Shown in pieces: positions 38,766-46,758 of a stretch of DNA of 64,000 nucleotides. Each line of letters starts with the position of its first letter. Position 1 is the first letter of the stretch. Position numbers and translations under genes: made by a program. The notes beneath the pieces are model-generated. The model was not told where the DNA came from, ran no database searches, and was given only the letters and a program-made list of their open reading frames with translations. The stretch comes from Vagococcus elongatus (GTDB lineage: Bacteria; Bacillota; Bacilli; Lactobacillales; Vagococcaceae). The DNA lies in assembly GCF_003987645.1 (NCBI RefSeq), contig NZ_NGKA01000001.1, positions 1 to 64,000 of the forward strand, read 5' to 3'.

Positions 38766-38915
38766 AATCCTCAGAGTAAAATAAAATCAATCGAAAATGT
38801 TTTTATTTTAAGAATTTTCAGATTGAAGGTCCATTAAAGCGGACATGGTAAAATAGTAGATGTTTTTATTTTTTAACGATGGGAATAAAAATCATCACTT
38901 GTTAGGAGTACATTT

Positions 38916-40646
38916 ATGGAAAAAAATAAGTTTAAACTAAAAGATTTTTTGACGTTAATCAATCAAGCAAACAATAAAAAATTAATTTTTGTTTTAGGCT
39001 TGATTCTTAGCTTGGCGACAACAGGTTCTTCGCTGCTGCTTCCACAATTGACAAGAAGTCTGATAGACACGGCCCAACTCGCCAAAATTGACCGAAGCAT
39101 GTTGTTGGCACTATTATCTTTATTTGCTGTTCAGCTATTACTTGGTGCTTTAGGAGGTTTTTTTCTTCGCCTTGCGGGTGAAACGACCGTGGCAAATTTA
39201 AGAAACAGAGTTTGGCGTCATTTGATTCGTTTACCTATCAGTTATTTTGATGAACATAAAAGTGGTGAAATAAGCTCAAGACTGGTGAATGATACCATGA
39301 TAATAAAAGAGTTGGTCTCTGGTTATTTCCCCTCATTTATCACCGGGATGATTCAGTTAGTCGGTGCCTTGGTTATTTTATTTTTAACTGATTGGAAAAT
39401 GGCGGCACTTATCTTTACAGTTGTGCCTATCGTAGTGCTTATCATGGTTCCTATCGGTGCGATCATGGTGAAATTAGGAAAAGCCTTGCAGCAAACTACT
39501 GCTGACTTTAATGGAGAAGCCACAGAAAAACTGGGAGAAATTCGTTTGATAAAAGCGTCTAACGGAGAAGAAGTGGAAGAAAAACGTGGGGCAGCTTTGA
39601 TACAAAGAATTTTGGATGTCAGTATAAAAGAAGCCAAAGTCAGTGCATTGTTGCAACCCATCATGAGCACAGCAATATTTGGGATGTTTATCGGTATTTT
39701 AGGTTACGGTGCTATCAGGGTCCAAGCAGGCACTCTTTCCACAGGGACTCTCGTTGCTTTTTTACTTTATTTATTTAATATTTTGATGCCGGCAGCTAGT
39801 TTTCCCATCTTTTTTACTCAGGTACAAAAAGCCAGAGGAGCAACGGAAAGGATTCAGGAACTGCTGAACACGCCAAAAGAAGATTTTGCCTCTGGAGAGG
39901 ATATTAATATTACTGGCAAGAGTGTATCGGTGATTGATGTCGATTTTTCTTATGAAGAAGGCCGGCAAGTGTTACAAGAGGTTTCTTTTTCAGCCTCTCC
40001 TAATTCAGTGATCGCTTTTGCTGGTCCAAGTGGGGGTGGAAAGTCTACGATTTTTTCATTGTTGGAAAGATTTTATCCAGTCGATAATGGAGAAATTAAT
40101 GTGGCTAATGAGGCAATCGAAAACATAAACCTTCATAGTTGGCGCAGACAAGTAGGATATGTTTCTCAGGACTCTGCGATATTTTCTGGAAGTATCCGTG
40201 ATAATCTTCAATATGGATTAAAAGAAACACTTTCTGATGATGAGCTTTGGCGAGGACTGGAGCTTGCCTATGCTAATCATTTTGTATCGGATTTTCCCGA
40301 AAAATTGGAGACAGAAGTGGGAGAGCGTGGAGTTAAACTTTCTGGTGGTCAGAAACAACGTTTAGCTATTGCCAGAGCATTTTTGAGAGATCCTAAAATT
40401 TTAATGCTGGATGAGGCGACAGCTAGTTTGGATTCTAAATCGGAAGAACAAGTCCAAAGAGCGCTGGAACATTTGATGGAAGGGCGAACAGCATTTGTTA
40501 TCGCCCATAGATTGTCTACTATAGTTGATGCAGATCAGATTTATTTTGTGGAAAACGGCAAAATTACCGGCAGCGGAACCCACCAAGAATTATTGGAAAA
40601 CCATCCTTTATATGGAGAATATGTCAAAGAACAAGTGTTGGCTTAA
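38916..40646 (+). CDS. ABC transporter, exporter type (fused permease-ATPase)
   Basis: 576-residue half-transporter of the MsbA/LmrA multidrug type. Six membrane segments span residues 20-305. The nucleotide-binding domain (about 335-570) has Walker A PSGGGKST at 370-377, signature LSGGQKQR, Walker B ILMLDEATASLD and the H-loop histidine in VIAHRL. It would act as a homodimer or with a partner encoded elsewhere. TTAGGAG precedes the ATG. It is a single-gene unit. The export substrate is unknown; multidrug or lipid export are the usual roles of relatives. Confidence 0.85.
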   Translation: MEKNKFKLKDFLTLINQANNKKLIFVLGLILSLATTGSSLLLPQLTRSLIDTAQLAKIDRSMLLALLSLFAVQLLLGALGGFFLRLAGETTVANLRNRVWRHLIRLPISYFDEHKSGEISSRLVNDTMIIKELVSGYFPSFITGMIQLVGALVILFLTDWKMAALIFTVVPIVVLIMVPIGAIMVKLGKALQQTTADFNGEATEKLGEIRLIKASNGEEVEEKRGAALIQRILDVSIKEAKVSALLQPIMSTAIFGMFIGILGYGAIRVQAGTLSTGTLVAFLLYLFNILMPAASFPIFFTQVQKARGATERIQELLNTPKEDFASGEDINITGKSVSVIDVDFSYEEGRQVLQEVSFSASPNSVIAFAGPSGGGKSTIFSLLERFYPVDNGEINVANEAIENINLHSWRRQVGYVSQDSAIFSGSIRDNLQYGLKETLSDDELWRGLELAYANHFVSDFPEKLETEVGERGVKLSGGQKQRLAIARAFLRDPKILMLDEATASLDSKSEEQVQRALEHLMEGRTAFVIAHRLSTIVDADQIYFVENGKITGSGTHQELLENHPLYGEYVKEQVLA

Positions 40647-40714
40647 AAAATAGATATCCAATTTTCCAGTATATCCTCAATAGTTAGACTTTAGTCGGAT
40701 TTTTTTACAATTTG

Positions 40715-40743
40715 TTTTCAGAAACCCTTTAGCATGATATGAT
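40715..40743 (+). promoter_or_regulatory. Promoter of the YccF-like gene
   Basis: TTTTCA (40715-40720), 17-bp spacer, TATGAT (40738-40743) with an extended TG. Confidence 0.45.
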
Positions 40744-40799
40744 GTTTTCAGATGTTAGTTCATAGTTTAGAAGTGAAAATTATAAAAGCGGGTGAGAAA

Positions 40800-41171
40800 A
40801 TGAGTTGCTTAGGAAATATCATATGGTTTATTTTTGGTGGTTTTTTAGGCGGATTAGGCTGGACAATTGTCGGTCTGATTTGGTGCGTGACAATTATCGG
40901 TATTCCTGTGGGTCTCCAATGTTTTAAACTGGCAGGATTAAGTTTTTGGCCCTTTGGCAAAGAGGTAGTGTACGATAGCAGCGGTGTTAGTTTTCTGATC
41001 AATATCCTTTGGTTGATCTTTGGAGGGATTGAATTAGCGATAGCACATTGTATCAGCGGGCTTCTTTTGTGTCTGACGATTATTGGTATCCCTTTTGCGA
41101 TGCAGTCATTCAAACTGGCTAAGCTGGCATTGATGCCTTTTGGTGCCAGAGTAGTGGCGTCCCGTTATTGA
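40800..41171 (+). CDS. YccF-domain membrane protein
   Basis: 123-residue inner-membrane protein made of two YccF domains: each half repeats a WxxFGG...TIIGIP...CFKL/SFKLA...PFG pattern (IIWFIFGGFLGGLGWTIVGL and ILWLIFGGIELAIAHCISGL). Four membrane segments are likely. The start is the ATG at 40800, preceded by a GCGGGTGAG site; upstream in-frame ATG at 40752 has none. Function is unknown, though the family is widespread. It is followed by a terminator shared with the convergent BioY gene. Confidence 0.8.
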   Translation: MSCLGNIIWFIFGGFLGGLGWTIVGLIWCVTIIGIPVGLQCFKLAGLSFWPFGKEVVYDSSGVSFLINILWLIFGGIELAIAHCISGLLLCLTIIGIPFAMQSFKLAKLALMPFGARVVASRY

Positions 41172-41233
41172 TTTGATTCAATGAGAAAACTCTCCACATG
41201 GTATACTCATAAAAACTTGATTCATCATGATTG

Positions 41234-41262
41234 AAGCAGCTTACTATAAAGTAAACTGCTTT
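41234..41262. terminator. Bidirectional terminator between YccF and BioY genes
   Basis: AGCAG-TTAC and GTAA-CTGCT arms (41236-41252) pair with a small bulge, with T-rich sequence on plus and AT-rich on minus. Confidence 0.65.
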
Positions 41263-41808
41263 TTAATTGATGAGATAAGGGAATCTTTTACGGAAGACTG
41301 TTAAAGCTTTCATACCCAAAAAAGAAGCAAAAAAAGCTTTGATGACTTCTGGTAAAATGAAAGGCAGAATGCCTATTTTTAAAGCTTCAATCATAGAAGT
41401 ATCTAAATATATTTTTAAGCCGATTGCTCCAACAAAGAGTGAAATCATTGCACCAAAAACATTAACTAGAAGCACCCAAATAAAACTATTAGATTTTTTG
41501 GAAATTAAAAAAGAGATAAAAAAAGCACTGAAAAAAAAGCCAATCAAGTAACCTCCCGTTGGACCTAAAACAGTTGCTAAACCGCCTGAAAATCCTGCGA
41601 AAACAGGAATGCCAATGATTCCCATCAATAAATAAATTCCCACAGCGCAAACAGATATGCTCGGGGGAACAAGTGTAGCAACGAAACCTACGGCGAAAGT
41701 TTGTCCAGTCAAGGGAATCAGTCCTAGAGGAATCGTTAATTGAGAAACGATAGCGATAAAGACTGCAAGTTGGGCAGAAATGGTGATATTTTTTACTGAA
41801 AACTTCAT
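41263..41808 (-). CDS. bioY: Biotin transporter BioY (S component)
   Basis: 181-residue, six-segment membrane protein that binds biotin as the substrate-specific component of an ECF transporter. Family motifs include IPLGLIPLTGQTFAVGF, GIIGIPVFAGFSGGLATVLG and PTGGYLIGFF. The energy-coupling genes are not here, so it uses the shared ECF module. Two GTTAAC half-sites with a 14-bp spacer overlap its ribosome site, matching a BirA operator, so biotin very likely represses it. It stands alone and the organism may be a biotin auxotroph, but that cannot be seen here. Confidence 0.9.
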   Translation of the reverse strand: MKFSVKNITISAQLAVFIAIVSQLTIPLGLIPLTGQTFAVGFVATLVPPSISVCAVGIYLLMGIIGIPVFAGFSGGLATVLGPTGGYLIGFFFSAFFISFLISKKSNSFIWVLLVNVFGAMISLFVGAIGLKIYLDTSMIEALKIGILPFILPEVIKAFFASFLGMKALTVFRKRFPYLIN

Positions 41809-41810
41809 GT

Positions 41811-41836
41811 GTTAACCTCCTTGTTTTGATGTTAAC
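41811..41836 (-). promoter_or_regulatory. BirA-like biotin operator
   Basis: GTTAAC at 41811-41816 and 41831-41836, separated by 14 bp, immediately upstream of bioY and covering its GGAGG. Firmicute BirA sites are paired GTTAAC half-sites with about this spacing. A palindrome ATGTTAACTTTAACAT at 41829-41844 extends one arm. Confidence 0.65.
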
Positions 41837-41949
41837 TTTAACATAAAAAATTGATTAAAGAAAGAGGATATAAGCTATCCTTTTATTTTTTTTTGTTGTA
41901 GGATGAGTATGGTACAAAAAGAAATTGATTTTCTAGGGGGAAACGTGTT

Positions 41950-42864
41950 GTGAGGAGGATTCGAGAGTTTAACCAAAATTATGAGATAGTCACCAGATGT
42001 GTTGTTATTTTAATCAATGCATTATTAGCAGCTATTGGTTTGAACTTATTTTTGATTCCTGCCAATGTTTTTTCGGCCGGTTTAAATGGTGTATCACAAT
42101 TACTTTCAGAAGCATTAAATATTTTTTCAGGTATCACCGTCGATACTGGAATTTTAGTTTTTTTACTTAATATCCCTGTCTTTATGTTAGGATGGATTAA
42201 ACTTGGACCTAAAGCTACCATTTATAGTTTTTTGACTGTCTTTAGTTTCTCGATCTCGCTACTCCTAATTCCTGTGCATGCCATTGTTGAAGATACATTG
42301 CTTAATGCCATAGTGGGCGGTGTATTAGTAGGAATTGGTGCCGCTTTATGTCTGAAGTTTGGTTTTACTACTGGTGGCTTTGATGTGCTCTCAGTCATTA
42401 TTGCCAAATCAACTGGTAAATCTGTTGGAAATATGATGTTTCTAATGAATTTGCTCATCATTATGTTAGCAGGACTTTTATTCAACTGGGAACAGGCGAT
42501 TTATACAGTTATTTCGATTTATTGTTTAAGCATCGTGGTAGATAAGATTCATACAAGTGGAAACAAACTGACACTGATGATCATCTCAGATATTCCAGAG
42601 GATAATATGGTGCAACAGTTGCGGAAGACTGTTGTTAGAGGAATTACTATTTTTCCAGGCAAGGGCGGCATTTCGAAAAAAGAGCGTTCTGTCTATATGA
42701 TTGTCGTCAGTCGTTATGAATTATATGACATTGAAAAAGCCATTTATGAAGTTGATCCCCATGCCTTTGTTAACGTGATGCCTACGGAACATGTGATGGG
42801 ATTGTTTTACACTGAAAACCAGCAAAAAGAAATGTTAAGGAATGCCTACGGACAAGTAGAATAG
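41950..42864 (+). CDS. YitT-family membrane protein
   Basis: 304 residues: five or six N-terminal membrane segments (DUF161, about residues 15-195; IGLNLFLIPANVFSAGLNGV and FGFTTGGFDVLSVI) followed by a cytoplasmic DUF2179 domain (about 205-290; GITIFPGKGGISKKERSVYM). It starts with GTG at 41950 after GGGGG. Members are widespread in Firmicutes and of unknown function. Single gene. Confidence 0.8.
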   Translation: MRRIREFNQNYEIVTRCVVILINALLAAIGLNLFLIPANVFSAGLNGVSQLLSEALNIFSGITVDTGILVFLLNIPVFMLGWIKLGPKATIYSFLTVFSFSISLLLIPVHAIVEDTLLNAIVGGVLVGIGAALCLKFGFTTGGFDVLSVIIAKSTGKSVGNMMFLMNLLIIMLAGLLFNWEQAIYTVISIYCLSIVVDKIHTSGNKLTLMIISDIPEDNMVQQLRKTVVRGITIFPGKGGISKKERSVYMIVVSRYELYDIEKAIYEVDPHAFVNVMPTEHVMGLFYTENQQKEMLRNAYGQVE

Positions 42865-42980
42865 TGGTTTAAATTTTCCTGATTTTTTGATACAATCATC
42901 TTAATGATTTTGTTGAGGCGATACTGTATGTTTACAGAGTATCCTGTATGATGTTGCTAAATGAAGAGGGAGAATGACAA

Positions 42981-43727
42981 ATGATAGAAGTACACCGTAA
43001 AACAATTGCTGGAATCCCGGTCCTTGAGGTTATAAAAGAAAATTATCGTGAGGAGATGCGTCCCCTTGTTTTTTTCTATCACGGTTGGACCGGCACTAAA
43101 GAAGCAGTTCTTGTGAATGGTTATGAACTTGCGAAGAGAGGCATGAGAGCTGTTCTGCCTGAAGCAATCTTTCATGGAGAAAGAAAAGATCATCTTGAAA
43201 CAGAAGAACATTTTATGGAATTTTGGAATATAGTTCTTAAAAATATTGCGGAATTTCCTTCGATTGTTGATGCATATGTGGAGATGGGTCTGGCTTCGAA
43301 AGAGCAGGTGGGGGTTACCGGGCTTTCAATGGGTGGCATCACTACTTGTGGCGTGATGGCAAGTTATCCATGGGTAAAAGCAGGTGATTGCTTGATGGGT
43401 ACGCCTTGTTTTGTAGATTTCACCCAAAAAATGTTGGCAGGCGTTGATGAAGCCACGTGTTCTTCTGCTGAAGTTGAAGAAACGATAGCTCAGTTAGAAG
43501 TATTGGATTTGAGTTTACATCCAGAAAAACTAATGGGACGTCCTCTTCATTTTTGGCACGGTACGGAAGATGATACAGTTCCTTATCAGCCCACCTTTGA
43601 CTTTTATCTAAAAAATAAATCAGAAGATTTTGGGCAGTCCTTAACATTTACGACCACTGATGATGGACATAAAGTGCCTTATAAGATTACAATAGAGATG
43701 GCAGAATTTTTTAAGAAACAATTTTAA
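42981..43727 (+). CDS. Alpha/beta hydrolase (YtaP-like)
   Basis: 248-residue hydrolase of the prolyl-oligopeptidase/dienelactone-hydrolase group. The oxyanion region is VFFYHGWTGTKE, the nucleophile elbow GLSMGG, the acid in EDDTVPYQP and the histidine in DDGHKVP, so the triad is complete. It lacks a signal peptide. AGAGGGAGAA precedes the ATG. A gene for a MIP18-family protein follows 57 bp downstream and may be cotranscribed. The substrate is probably an ester or small peptide. Confidence 0.8.
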   Translation: MIEVHRKTIAGIPVLEVIKENYREEMRPLVFFYHGWTGTKEAVLVNGYELAKRGMRAVLPEAIFHGERKDHLETEEHFMEFWNIVLKNIAEFPSIVDAYVEMGLASKEQVGVTGLSMGGITTCGVMASYPWVKAGDCLMGTPCFVDFTQKMLAGVDEATCSSAEVEETIAQLEVLDLSLHPEKLMGRPLHFWHGTEDDTVPYQPTFDFYLKNKSEDFGQSLTFTTTDDGHKVPYKITIEMAEFFKKQF

Positions 43728-43784
43728 AAAAATCAGCAGTTAAATAAAATTCACACAATTTTGAAAATAGGGAGGATGTTTTAA

Positions 43785-44120
43785 ATGTCTGAAGAAAATA
43801 AATTAGATAAGCAAGTTGAGGATGTAAAGGAAAGAATTTTAGCTTGTTTAGAAACTGTTATTGACCCGGAATTAGGCATTGATATCGTAAATTTGGGATT
43901 GATTTATGGAGTAGAGTTGGATGAGAATGGCCTTTGTACGATAAAAATGACGTTGACGACAATGGGCTGTCCATTGGCAGACGTGATTACAGAAGAAATC
44001 CACGAAGCACTATCTAGTATTCCAGAAATCAGAGAAACAGATGTGAAGCTCGTGTGGTATCCAGCGTGGACGACTGATAGAATGTCAAGATATGCACGGA
44101 TTGCGTTAGGGATTAGATAA
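43785..44120 (+). CDS. MIP18 / DUF59 family protein (SufT/PaaD-like)
   Basis: 111-residue protein of the metal-sulfur cluster assembly family. VIDPELGIDIVNLGLIYGVE is the hallmark and the conserved Cys is in LTTMGCPLAD. Relatives help mature Fe-S proteins. GGAGG precedes the ATG. It is the second gene after the hydrolase and ends at a terminator. An Fe-S assembly role is likely but not proven. Confidence 0.85.
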   Translation: MSEENKLDKQVEDVKERILACLETVIDPELGIDIVNLGLIYGVELDENGLCTIKMTLTTMGCPLADVITEEIHEALSSIPEIRETDVKLVWYPAWTTDRMSRYARIALGIR

Positions 44121-44215
44121 GTTGGAACTGTAGGGTTGACAATGAGTTTTATTGAATTTCCACTGGTTTTTTTCAATGTAGTCGGTTACCCCAGTACCCC
44201 AGTTTTTAACAGCAC

Positions 44216-44259
44216 CCTCCTGAATTTTTTCTTTTTAGAAATTATTTGGGAGGTTTTTT
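44216..44259 (+). terminator. Terminator of the hydrolase/MIP18 unit
   Basis: CCTCCTGAAT pairs with ATTTGGGAGG (two G-U pairs), then six T. Confidence 0.7.
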
Positions 44260-44386
44260 GTTAGGTATAATTTGGAAAGTTTATTTGAAGAATTTCTATT
44301 TTATTTTAAATGAAAACAAGCAGTATTTGACAGAAAAGTACTTAAATTTAATGACAGGAAATGTTTCAGTATCATAGCAATTATTT

Positions 44387-44413
44387 GTCAGAGATAGAAC
44401 TCTGGCTTTTTTT
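44387..44413 (+). terminator. Second terminator before the coiled-coil gene
   Basis: GTCAGAG (44387-44393) and CTCTGGC (44400-44406), followed by a T-run. Confidence 0.65.
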
Positions 44414-44697
44414 AATCATGCAAGTCCTGTATAATCAGTCTTAACATTAAAGTTCAAGGAAAGGGTCATGTATGGCTAGGGCATGTGCTGTTTTTCAAGA
44501 AGATATATCTGTATTGTGCACCAGATGTCCAACAAAGGATAAATAGGTTTTATAAAAATGCTTTAAAAAGTTCAATTACTCAATGATTTATATACAGGAA
44601 ATAATTGTTTATTGGATTGTTTTAGGAAATTGAGAGATTGAAACTAAGTTAGCTGGAGAGGTACTAGAAAAAATAAGGAGGAGCATACCTAAATTAA

Positions 44698-45633
44698 ATG
44701 AGGTATGAAAACAAGAAAATGACTAAGAAGAAAAAAATTATTTTATCTATTGCTATTTCAATTTTGGCAGTATTTGTAATTGGTGGTGTTACTGTTTATG
44801 CTCACAATAAAAAGGCTGAGAAACTTAGGCTTTACAATGAGAAAATTGAATTAAAAGTAGAAAATATTAATTCTGAAAAAGAAAAGTTTGGAAAAGAAGA
44901 AGATAAAGCTAAAAGATTAGAAATTTTGGATGGCCTTATTTCAAAATCTGAAAAATATACTAAGGGCGAAGAAAAAGATGAGCGTGTGATTGAAGCTTAT
45001 GATAAAGTTATTGATGATTTGAGAAATGAATTTAAAGCTGAAAATAATAAGCTAATTGCAGATAATACATCAGAAGATTTAGAGAAAGAAAAAATTGAAG
45101 ATTTGAAGAAAAAGATTGAGGCATTAAAATCTGTTAAAAATGAAATGGAAGAACTACAGAAAGAAATTGTCTATTCTAAAGAAGAAGTTGAAAAATCCAT
45201 TGAACCAATTGATGTCTTGATTGAAACCTATGAAAATAAAGTTAAAAAGCTGGAAGAAGAAGCTAAGAAGAAAAAGGAAGAGGAAGAAAAGGCAAAAGCT
45301 GAAGCTAAGAAGGCTGAAGAGGAAAAAGCAGCTGCTCAACAAGCTGAAGTTCAAGCACAGCAGCAAGCACAAGTGGATGCTGGAGTTGCCTATTATGATG
45401 CTTCTGGAAACTATGTGGATAATTCTGGTGGATATGTTGCCCCATCTCAAGGTGGCGGCGGTTATACTGCTCCAGCAGAAGGCGGTGGATATGCAACTAA
45501 CGAATATGGATGGTGGTCCCAATCTCATTCTGATGGAAGTATAGGAACTGGTACAGCAATAGATCATGGAGATGGATCTTGGTCTATAACAGGAGATGAA
45601 ATAGAAGGTCCTGCAGGATGGATTACTCCATAA
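44698..45633 (+). CDS. Membrane-anchored extracellular coiled-coil protein
   Basis: 311 residues. A basic N-terminus and one membrane segment (about residues 14-34, IILSIAISILAVFVIGGVTV) are followed by a long charged coiled coil rich in Lys, Glu and Ala (about 36-225). The C-terminal 85 residues are Gly/Tyr/Trp-rich and hydrophilic (GGGGYTAPAEGGGYATNEYG), ending in GWITP. There is no LPXTG motif, so it is probably held by its N-terminal segment with the tail outside. No family recognised. AAGGAGGA lies about 14 bases before the ATG. Its location next to the pilus locus suggests a surface role, but it is separated from it by 1.1 kb. Confidence 0.65.
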   Translation: MRYENKKMTKKKKIILSIAISILAVFVIGGVTVYAHNKKAEKLRLYNEKIELKVENINSEKEKFGKEEDKAKRLEILDGLISKSEKYTKGEEKDERVIEAYDKVIDDLRNEFKAENNKLIADNTSEDLEKEKIEDLKKKIEALKSVKNEMEELQKEIVYSKEEVEKSIEPIDVLIETYENKVKKLEEEAKKKKEEEEKAKAEAKKAEEEKAAAQQAEVQAQQQAQVDAGVAYYDASGNYVDNSGGYVAPSQGGGGYTAPAEGGGYATNEYGWWSQSHSDGSIGTGTAIDHGDGSWSITGDEIEGPAGWITP

Positions 45634-45662
45634 TTAAAAATTAAAATTTTGCTATAAAAATA

Positions 45663-45709
45663 GTGACCTCCAAATGTTAGATTTTTGGTCTAACTTTTGG
45701 GGGTCGCTT
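45663..45709 (+). terminator. Terminator after the coiled-coil protein gene
   Basis: GTGACC-CCAAA-GTTAGA pairs with TCTAAC-TTTTGG-GGTCGC across loop TTTTTGG. Confidence 0.65.
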
Positions 45710-45712
45710 CAA

Positions 45713-45738
45713 AGGCAGAGCTCATTCTCTGTCTTTTT
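45713..45738 (+). terminator. Second, tandem terminator
   Basis: AGGCAGAG (45713-45720) and CTCTGTCT (45727-45734), then T-run. Confidence 0.7.
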
Positions 45739-45765
45739 CTTTTCAACTTATAAAAGCTGGTATAA

Positions 45766-46040
45766 ATGTGCCTAAGTATATGTAAGGGACAAGATGTGTT
45801 GACTGTCACAGCCATCAACCCTCTTACTCAGTCTGGGGAAGCTGTTGCTTCTCTAGGTTGTTTTTTAATATCAGAAGGGAAGAACACAAGTTGGAACTGA
45901 ATTACAAGGATGCCTAAACTGATAAGCAGTTAGAAGCCATTATCACTCAGTCAGTATGCAATTCGAGTCAGATTTTTGGACTTCGGATATACAAATCAAA
46001 TGATGATGTTTCTGATGTGGATACCAGACAGAATGAGATA
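45766..46040 (+). pseudogene. Decayed ORF of unknown family
   Basis: A 44-codon frame from ATG 45766 includes VLTVTAINPLTQSGEAVASL and stops at 45900. A shifted frame over the next 140 bases reads TDKQLEAIITQSV and RIYKSNDDVSDVDTRQNEIT with one stop before it. Both pieces have protein-like composition, unlike the AT-rich sequence that follows, so this may be a gene broken by frameshift. No family recognised. Confidence 0.25.
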
Positions 46041-46494
46041 ACAAGTTGAAACTCTTTTATTAACTTTTAGAAAAAGTTGATAAAGGAGTTTTTTACATGC
46101 AAAATATAGCTTCAGAAAAAACTTGATTATTCTAGAAATAAACAATAATGTATTTAATAAATTCAGCTAAAGTTCATTGAAAATAAAAAAATTGTTAATT
46201 CAAAAAACTCGATTTTGGATTGTTTCTGATTCAATCCAGCTAACAATAGACTCTGATAGCATATTATCTTATAAAAATAGCTCATTATTTTAATACGCAA
46301 AAATCATCAGAATTAATTTAAATATTTTTTAAATTAAAGGAATCTAATAATGAAAAATAATATTCAAAAATACTTTTATAGAAATAATTTTTATTATTGA
46401 GAGAATATAATTGGATAAAAAACATTAAAAATATATATGTAAAATATTTTCAATGTTTTTTTATTTTAACTCATAAAAAATTGAAACAAGATGA

Positions 46495-46523
46495 TTGTTA
46501 AAAAAATAAACCTATAATATAAT
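46495..46523 (+). promoter_or_regulatory. Promoter of the pilus operon
   Basis: TTGTTA (46495-46500), 17-bp spacer, TATAAT (46518-46523). The leader to the first start codon is about 230 bases. Confidence 0.55.
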
Positions 46524-46700
46524 CTATCAAGGCAAAAATACCGCGTTTTTAGAAAGTTTTTGGAAAGAAAATTATATTTTAAGATAATAATATTATTCTT
46601 AACTAAATCTTGATATTTGTTATAAAATATTCAAAAATATATTTTTTGTTTTAAAATATTATTCTTTGGTCTTGGTTGCCTAAAAATGATTTAAACATAA

Positions 46701-46726
46701 AATATTTCTTTATTTTAAGAAATATT
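46701..46726 (+). other. Inverted repeat in the pilus leader
   Basis: AATATTTCTT and AAGAAATATT are perfect 10-base arms with a six-base loop, ending 15 bases before the ribosome site of the tip adhesin gene. It could be an mRNA hairpin or an operator. Confidence 0.5.
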
Positions 46727-46758
46727 AAATTTTAATGAGAGGAAGGGGGTGAACATAT

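Larger units (their letters stand above)
44121..44697. other. Intergenic region with two terminators
   Basis: Holds terminators at 44216-44259 and 44387-44413 and an unassigned 280-base leader before the coiled-coil protein. No gene seen. Confidence 0.5.
45634..46758. other. AT-rich 1.1-kb gap before the pilus operon
   Basis: Contains two terminators (45663-45709, 45713-45738), a decayed ORF (45766-46040), then about 650 bases of extremely AT-rich sequence with the probable pilus promoter (46495-46523) and a leader of about 230 bases. Confidence 0.55.

Noticed and set aside
45154-45567. Minus-strand ORF opposite the coiled-coil gene
   Set aside because: Its hydrophobic Ser/Phe/Leu-rich sequence is the complement of Lys/Glu-rich coding sequence, and it has no ribosome site.
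44698-45633. LPXTG anchoring of the coiled-coil protein
   Set aside because: No sorting motif, no C-terminal hydrophobic span and no basic tail.
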